From Bacteroidales bacterium UBA4347 (GTDB taxonomy: Bacteria > Bacteroidota > Bacteroidia > Bacteroidales > P3): a stretch of 9,913 nt of DNA. Position 1 is the first letter of the stretch; each line of letters starts with the position of its first letter. This document shows positions 7,136 to 9,913 of this stretch, in pieces. The position numbers were made by a program, and so were the translations under genes. The notes under the pieces are model-generated. The model did no database searches and had not been told where the DNA came from. It saw only the letters and a program-made list of their open reading frames with translations. The DNA lies in NCBI GenBank assembly GCA_002394185.1, contig DGTB01000076.1, forward strand, positions 1 through 9,913, in the 5' to 3' direction.

Positions 7136-7972
7136 ATGCCGGAACAGAACATCGACACAATAGACTTCACGGCGGTGCCGTTCTGGCAGTGGGACAGCAT
7201 CCCCACCACCGAAAACACGGTGGACCTCGGCATCCCCTTCGATTCCATCCACCGACCGCGCGAAGTGGCAGACACCGTCTTCCGCAAATCGCTATTCCAG
7301 CACCACTCGCTGCAGGTGCAACACACCGACACCATGGTGCGCACCGACACCGCCGAACCGGCCTGGATCTTTGTGGCACTGATACTGCTCACCAGCCTGA
7401 TATTCGTCTACTCCAAGCTGCGAAAACTGAAAGCCGTAACCCTGTTGAAATCTCTGGTCAGCCGTCGGGCAATGGACCACATCGTGCGCGACTGCAACCT
7501 CAACCGCAGCATCATCATGCTGCCCATGGGCCTGCTGCTGGTGGCGTCGCTCTGCCTGCCCATACACCGCATGGCCATGGCACATACGGGCGTTGCGGGC
7601 TACCTCCTGCTCACCGTCGGCGTCAGCCTCCTCTACATGCTCCGCAACAGCATCCTCCGCCTGCTGGGCAACACCTTCGAAAACAAGCAAGGCGTCAGCC
7701 TCTACATGACCAACAACTACCTTTACCACCTTCTCGAAGCCACCGTGCTGACGGTAATGCTCTACCCCTTCTTCTACCTGCCCGGGGCTCAAACAACCAT
7801 GCTCTACGTGATGGCCGGATTCCTGGTAACAGCCTTCGTAACTCGCTTCTGCAGAGGCATGAAAGTTTTTTTAACACTTAAAAACAGCTCCAGTTTCTAT
7901 CTTTTTTACTATCTTTGCATCGTCGAAATAACACCTATTTTAGTCATCATAAAGTGGTTTATCGCACAATAG
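7136..7972 (+). CDS. DUF4271 family integral membrane protein
   Basis: The 278-residue protein matches my memory of the DUF4271 family, found in Bacteroidetes and of unknown function. Residues 1-73 are hydrophilic, lack a signal peptide and contain HTDTMVRTDT. Six hydrophobic segments follow at about 76-94, 125-143, 153-172, 196-214, 221-238 and 254-275, with basic loops (SKLRKLK at 93-99, SRRAMDHIVR at 109-118). It should sit in the inner membrane. Its position just before hemD, rnpA and yidD is the usual Bacteroidales arrangement and is the main support for the family name. It begins five bases after the protease stop, so read-through from the protease transcript is likely. The last 22 codons contain a possible promoter for hemD. 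Confidence 0.83.
   Translation: MPEQNIDTIDFTAVPFWQWDSIPTTENTVDLGIPFDSIHRPREVADTVFRKSLFQHHSLQVQHTDTMVRTDTAEPAWIFVALILLTSLIFVYSKLRKLKAVTLLKSLVSRRAMDHIVRDCNLNRSIIMLPMGLLLVASLCLPIHRMAMAHTGVAGYLLLTVGVSLLYMLRNSILRLLGNTFENKQGVSLYMTNNYLYHLLEATVLTVMLYPFFYLPGAQTTMLYVMAGFLVTAFVTRFCRGMKVFLTLKNSSSFYLFYYLCIVEITPILVIIKWFIAQ
7910..7917 (+). promoter_or_regulatory. Possible intragenic -7 box upstream of hemD
   Basis: TATCTTTG is a perfect match to the Bacteroidetes -7 consensus. It lies in the 3' end of the DUF4271 gene, 87 bases before the hemD ATG, in a locally AT-rich stretch. No TTTG is visible at 19-21 bp upstream, so the -33 element is missing. The bases also encode the membrane residues Y-L-C, so coincidence is possible. 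If active, it would give hemD-rnpA-yidD its own transcript with a leader of about 80 bases. Confidence 0.45.
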
Positions 7973-8004
7973 AACAATAAGTTGAGATAATAGAACGCTA
8001 AGGC

Positions 8005-9087
8005 ATGAAACTGAAAAAAATCCTGATTTCGCAACCCGCACCGGCCGATTTGGAGAAATCGCCCTACCGAAATCTGATCAACAAGTACAATGTTGACATC
8101 ACCTTTTACAAATTTTTTGAAGTGGTGGGCATCCCCGTCTCCGAGTTCCGCAAGACCCGCATCCACATCGGCGAATACACCGCAATCATCTTCAACAGCA
8201 AGAACTCGATAGACCATTTCTTCCGCATGCTCAAAGAGCTCCGCGAGACGGTGAGCGAAGACATGAAATACTTCTGCTCCACCGAGGCCATCGCCCTCTA
8301 CCTGCAGAACTACATCCAGTACCGCAAGCGCAAGGTCTTCTTCGGCAACCAGTACTTCTCCGACCTCCTCGAGGTCATGGGCAAGCACCGCGACGAGAAA
8401 TTCCTCTTCCCCTGCAGCGACGAGAAACAGACCGAATACACCAAAGCCCTCGACAAAGCCAAGTTCAAATACACCAAGGCCCCGATGTACACCTCGGCCC
8501 CCAAGGACCTCACCAAGTTCGACATCGACAGTTTCGACGCCATCTGCCTCTTTTCACCCATCGGCGTGCGCAGCCTTGTGAAGAGCTTCCCCGACATCAA
8601 GGACCGCCACATCACCATCGCCGCCTTCGGCACCTCGACCCATGCCGCGCTGAAAGAACAGGGCATCAAGCTCACCATCGCCGCCCCCACCCAGTCGGCG
8701 CCCTCCATGGCCATGGCCATCGAGAACTACATCATGGGCAAGGAACAGGACGCCGTCATCGTCTCTAAAGGCGAAAGCGTCAAACACAGCGTGAAGAACA
8801 CCATCGCCACGTCGCCCAAGAAGGTGAAACCCGTCATCGCCAACAAGGAGATCTACAAGCAGCGCATGGAGGAGAAGAAAGCCCAGGCCGCCGCCCGCCG
8901 CGCCGCCCGCGCCGCCGAGAAGGCGAAGATAGAAAAGGCCGAGAAAACCGCCGCAAAAGCGGAAAAACCGGCCGTCAAGACCGAGAAACCGGCCGTCAAG
9001 GTGGAGAAGACAACCACCAAGACCAAGGCCGCCGCCAAACCCAAGACCACCAAAACCAAAACCGAGAAGGCAGGCTCGAAGAAATAA
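8005..9087 (+). CDS. hemD: Uroporphyrinogen-III synthase with Lys/Ala-rich C-terminal tail
   Basis: HemD closes hydroxymethylbilane into uroporphyrinogen III, inverting ring D, in the cytoplasmic haem pathway. Residues 1-245 form the two-lobed synthase. The segments KKILISQPAP, EYTAIIFNSKNSIDHFF (57-73), MKYFCSTEAIALYLQNYIQYRKRKVFFG (87-114), DAICLFSPIGVRSL (178-191), IAAFGTSTHAAL (205-216) and APTQSAPSMAMAIENYI (227-243) resemble Bacteroides HemD, which normally ends about here. Roughly 115 residues follow. They are dominated by Lys, Ala, Glu and Thr, have almost no hydrophobic core, include RMEEKKAQAAARRAARAAEK (287-306) and end in KPAVK-type repeats. This tail resembles histone H1-like or ribosomal-protein tails and is probably disordered and nucleic-acid or membrane binding. 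No active-site prediction is possible because the family is very divergent. It lies 32 bases after DUF4271 and 5 bases before rnpA. Confidence 0.88.
   Translation: MKLKKILISQPAPADLEKSPYRNLINKYNVDITFYKFFEVVGIPVSEFRKTRIHIGEYTAIIFNSKNSIDHFFRMLKELRETVSEDMKYFCSTEAIALYLQNYIQYRKRKVFFGNQYFSDLLEVMGKHRDEKFLFPCSDEKQTEYTKALDKAKFKYTKAPMYTSAPKDLTKFDIDSFDAICLFSPIGVRSLVKSFPDIKDRHITIAAFGTSTHAALKEQGIKLTIAAPTQSAPSMAMAIENYIMGKEQDAVIVSKGESVKHSVKNTIATSPKKVKPVIANKEIYKQRMEEKKAQAAARRAARAAEKAKIEKAEKTAAKAEKPAVKTEKPAVKVEKTTTKTKAAAKPKTTKTKTEKAGSKK
8962..9024 (+). repeat. 21-bp tandem repeats coding EKPAVKx in the HemD tail
   Basis: Three 21-bp units (8962-8982, 8983-9003, 9004-9024) encode EKPAVKT, EKPAVKV and EKTTTKT (residues 320-340). 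The first two share the 15-base stretch AAACCGGCCGTCAAG, or differ from it at most by one silent base. The unit length preserves the reading frame, so the tail can grow or shrink by repeat slippage. Confidence 0.8.
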
Positions 9088-9092
9088 CCAAG

Positions 9093-9527
9093 ATGGCCTT
9101 CACCTTCAAGAAAGAGGAACATTTGTGCAGCCGTCAGCTGATCGACCGTCTCTACACAGAGGGTCACCGGCTGATGGTTTTCCCTTATAGCGTCCAGTGG
9201 ATGACCCTGGAGAGCGGAGAACCACTCAGAAACTCAGCCACTCAGCCACTCAGCCACCCAGCCACCCAAGTAATGATCGTCGCCCCCAAGCGCAAATTCC
9301 ACCACGCCGTGGACCGCAACCGCGTGCGCCGTCTGACACGCGAATGCTATCGCCTGCGCAAGCACACCCTCTACGATTTCCTGCAGCAACACGGACTCGC
9401 GCTCGTTTTCTCCATGGTCTACATCCACAACGAAATCATGACCTTCGACCAGCTGGGCCACAAGATGGACAAGCTCCTTGCGGCGCTGCAGAAGGACATC
9501 CGCGCCCACCAACAGCCCACGCCATGA
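9093..9527 (+). CDS. rnpA: Ribonuclease P protein component
   Basis: RnpA binds the catalytic RNase P RNA and helps it remove 5' leaders from precursor tRNAs. The 144-residue protein has the N-terminal FTFKKEEHLCSRQLIDRLYTEG. The core strand VMIVAPKRKFHHAVDRN (60-76) leads into the family signature RNRVRRLTRECYRLRK (75-90), whose basic residues contact RNA. A C-terminal helix region follows. It is longer than usual because of an insertion at about 41-58, between two core strands, encoded by 8-bp repeats (separate entry). The ATG at 9093 gives the normal N-terminus. The gene overlaps yidD by four bases, so the two are probably translationally coupled. In many other phyla rnpA lies next to rpmH; here it follows hemD. 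Confidence 0.95.
   Translation: MAFTFKKEEHLCSRQLIDRLYTEGHRLMVFPYSVQWMTLESGEPLRNSATQPLSHPATQVMIVAPKRKFHHAVDRNRVRRLTRECYRLRKHTLYDFLQQHGLALVFSMVYIHNEIMTFDQLGHKMDKLLAALQKDIRAHQQPTP
9224..9270 (+). repeat. 8-bp tandem repeat inside rnpA
   Basis: Consecutive octamers read ACTCAGAA, ACTCAGCC, ACTCAGCC, ACTCAGCC, ACCCAGCC and a partial ACCCAAG. Three central copies are perfect. Eight is not a multiple of three, so the peptide repeats every three units (24 bp, 8 residues), giving L-R-N-S-A-T-Q-P then L-S-H-P-A-T-Q. The array encodes the RnpA insertion at about residues 44-59. Confidence 0.88.
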
Positions 9528-9784
9528 CCCTGCGCCAGCTCATCGCCCTCCCCTACCGCGCCCTGCGCTGGCTGCTGAGCACCCTCATGCTGGCCCTCAT
9601 AGCCTTCTATCGCACCTGCATCTCCCCCCTGACGCCCCCGGCCTGCCGCTACACCCCCACCTGCTCGCAGTATGCCCAGGAGGCCATCCGCAAGTACGGC
9701 CCCTTCCGCGGCGGCTGGCTGGCCCTGAAGCGCATCCTCCGCTGCAACCCCTGGGGCGGCTCCGGCTACGACCCCGTCCCCTGA
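9524..9784 (+). CDS. yidD: Membrane protein insertion efficiency factor YidD
   Basis: YidD is a small, inner-face membrane-associated protein that assists YidC-dependent insertion. The 86-residue product has an amphipathic/hydrophobic N-terminal helix (about 5-28). It then shows the full family signature: FYRTCISPL (28-36), CRYTPTCSQYAQEAIRKYG (41-59), GGWLALKRILRCNPW (63-77) and GYDPVP at the end. The three conserved cysteines C41, C47 and C74 are present. The length is typical of the family. The ATG overlaps the rnpA TGA (ATGA), which fixes this start even though the frame is open far upstream. The rnpA-yidD pairing is widely conserved. Confidence 0.97.
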   Translation: MTLRQLIALPYRALRWLLSTLMLALIAFYRTCISPLTPPACRYTPTCSQYAQEAIRKYGPFRGGWLALKRILRCNPWGGSGYDPVP

Positions 9785-9821
9785 CACCCCCGCAACAACC
9801 ACGCTGCGTCTCTCCATTCAC

Positions 9822-9855
9822 AACTCATAACTCTTAACTCATAACTCTTAACTAT
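9822..9855. repeat. 14-bp tandem repeat downstream of yidD
   Basis: Two perfect copies of AACTCATAACTCTT (9822-9835 and 9836-9849) are followed by a partial third (AACTAT). Each unit is itself two 7-base near-repeats, AACTCAT and AACTCTT. No hairpin with a T-run is seen between yidD and the window end, so I do not call a terminator. Positions 9856-9913 show no gene. Confidence 0.8.
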
Positions 9856-9913
9856 CACCCCCACCCGAGAGGCACATAAGACGTACCTAATTCGGCATAT
9901 CTTATATTGTTCT

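Noticed and set aside
9224..9270. CRISPR array
   Set aside because: The units are 8 bp and contiguous, with no spacers, and lie inside a protein-coding gene.
9197..9523. Upstream extension of the yidD frame to 9197
   Set aside because: It lies inside rnpA in another frame, and YidD proteins begin near the ATG at 9524, where the ATGA overlap is typical.

Overview
The window comes from a GC-rich member of the Bacteroidota, most likely the order Bacteroidales. Three things point there. The HisS, HemD, RnpA and LpxK proteins read like Bacteroidales versions. The secreted protease has a gingipain-type catalytic domain and a type IX secretion C-terminal sorting domain. The promoters follow the Bacteroidetes pattern (TTTG, about 20 bp, then TAnnTTTG), and Shine-Dalgarno sequences are absent. 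Genus cannot be set from the sequence alone.

Layout from left to right. Positions 1-72 hold the last 23 codons of a rubrerythrin-like protein. It is followed six bases later by lpxK (79-1218, lipid A 4'-kinase). lpxK converges on a minus-strand pair, hisS (histidyl-tRNA synthetase, starting at 3626) and a downstream gene for an exported coiled-coil/probable outer-membrane protein. These two overlap by four bases (ATGA). The 270 bp between hisS and the next gene holds two divergent Bacteroidetes-type promoters, a small inverted repeat and a degenerate 10-11 bp tandem repeat.

The rest is on the plus strand. First comes a 1077-residue gingipain-like C25 cysteine protease (3897-7130). Its S1-pocket residues look like those of the lysine-specific gingipain Kgp. 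Five bases later begins a DUF4271 membrane protein (7136-7972). Then comes a compact block: hemD (uroporphyrinogen-III synthase with an unusual Lys/Ala-rich tail), rnpA (RNase P protein) and yidD (membrane insertion helper), with rnpA and yidD overlapping by ATGA. The order DUF4271-hemD-rnpA-yidD is, from memory, a familiar Bacteroidales neighbourhood. Positions 9785-9913 are non-coding and hold a 14-bp tandem repeat.

Most genes are housekeeping: envelope lipid synthesis, translation, haem synthesis, RNA processing and membrane biogenesis. The accessory element is the secreted protease. The most unusual theme is short tandem DNA repeats. They lie inside coding sequence (9-bp units in lpxK, 24-bp units in the outer-membrane protein gene, 21-bp units in the hemD tail, 8-bp units in rnpA) and in both intergenic stretches. 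Several share an AACTC/GAGTT core. I see no CRISPR array, tRNA, rRNA, insertion sequence or prophage gene, and no clearly new multi-gene system.
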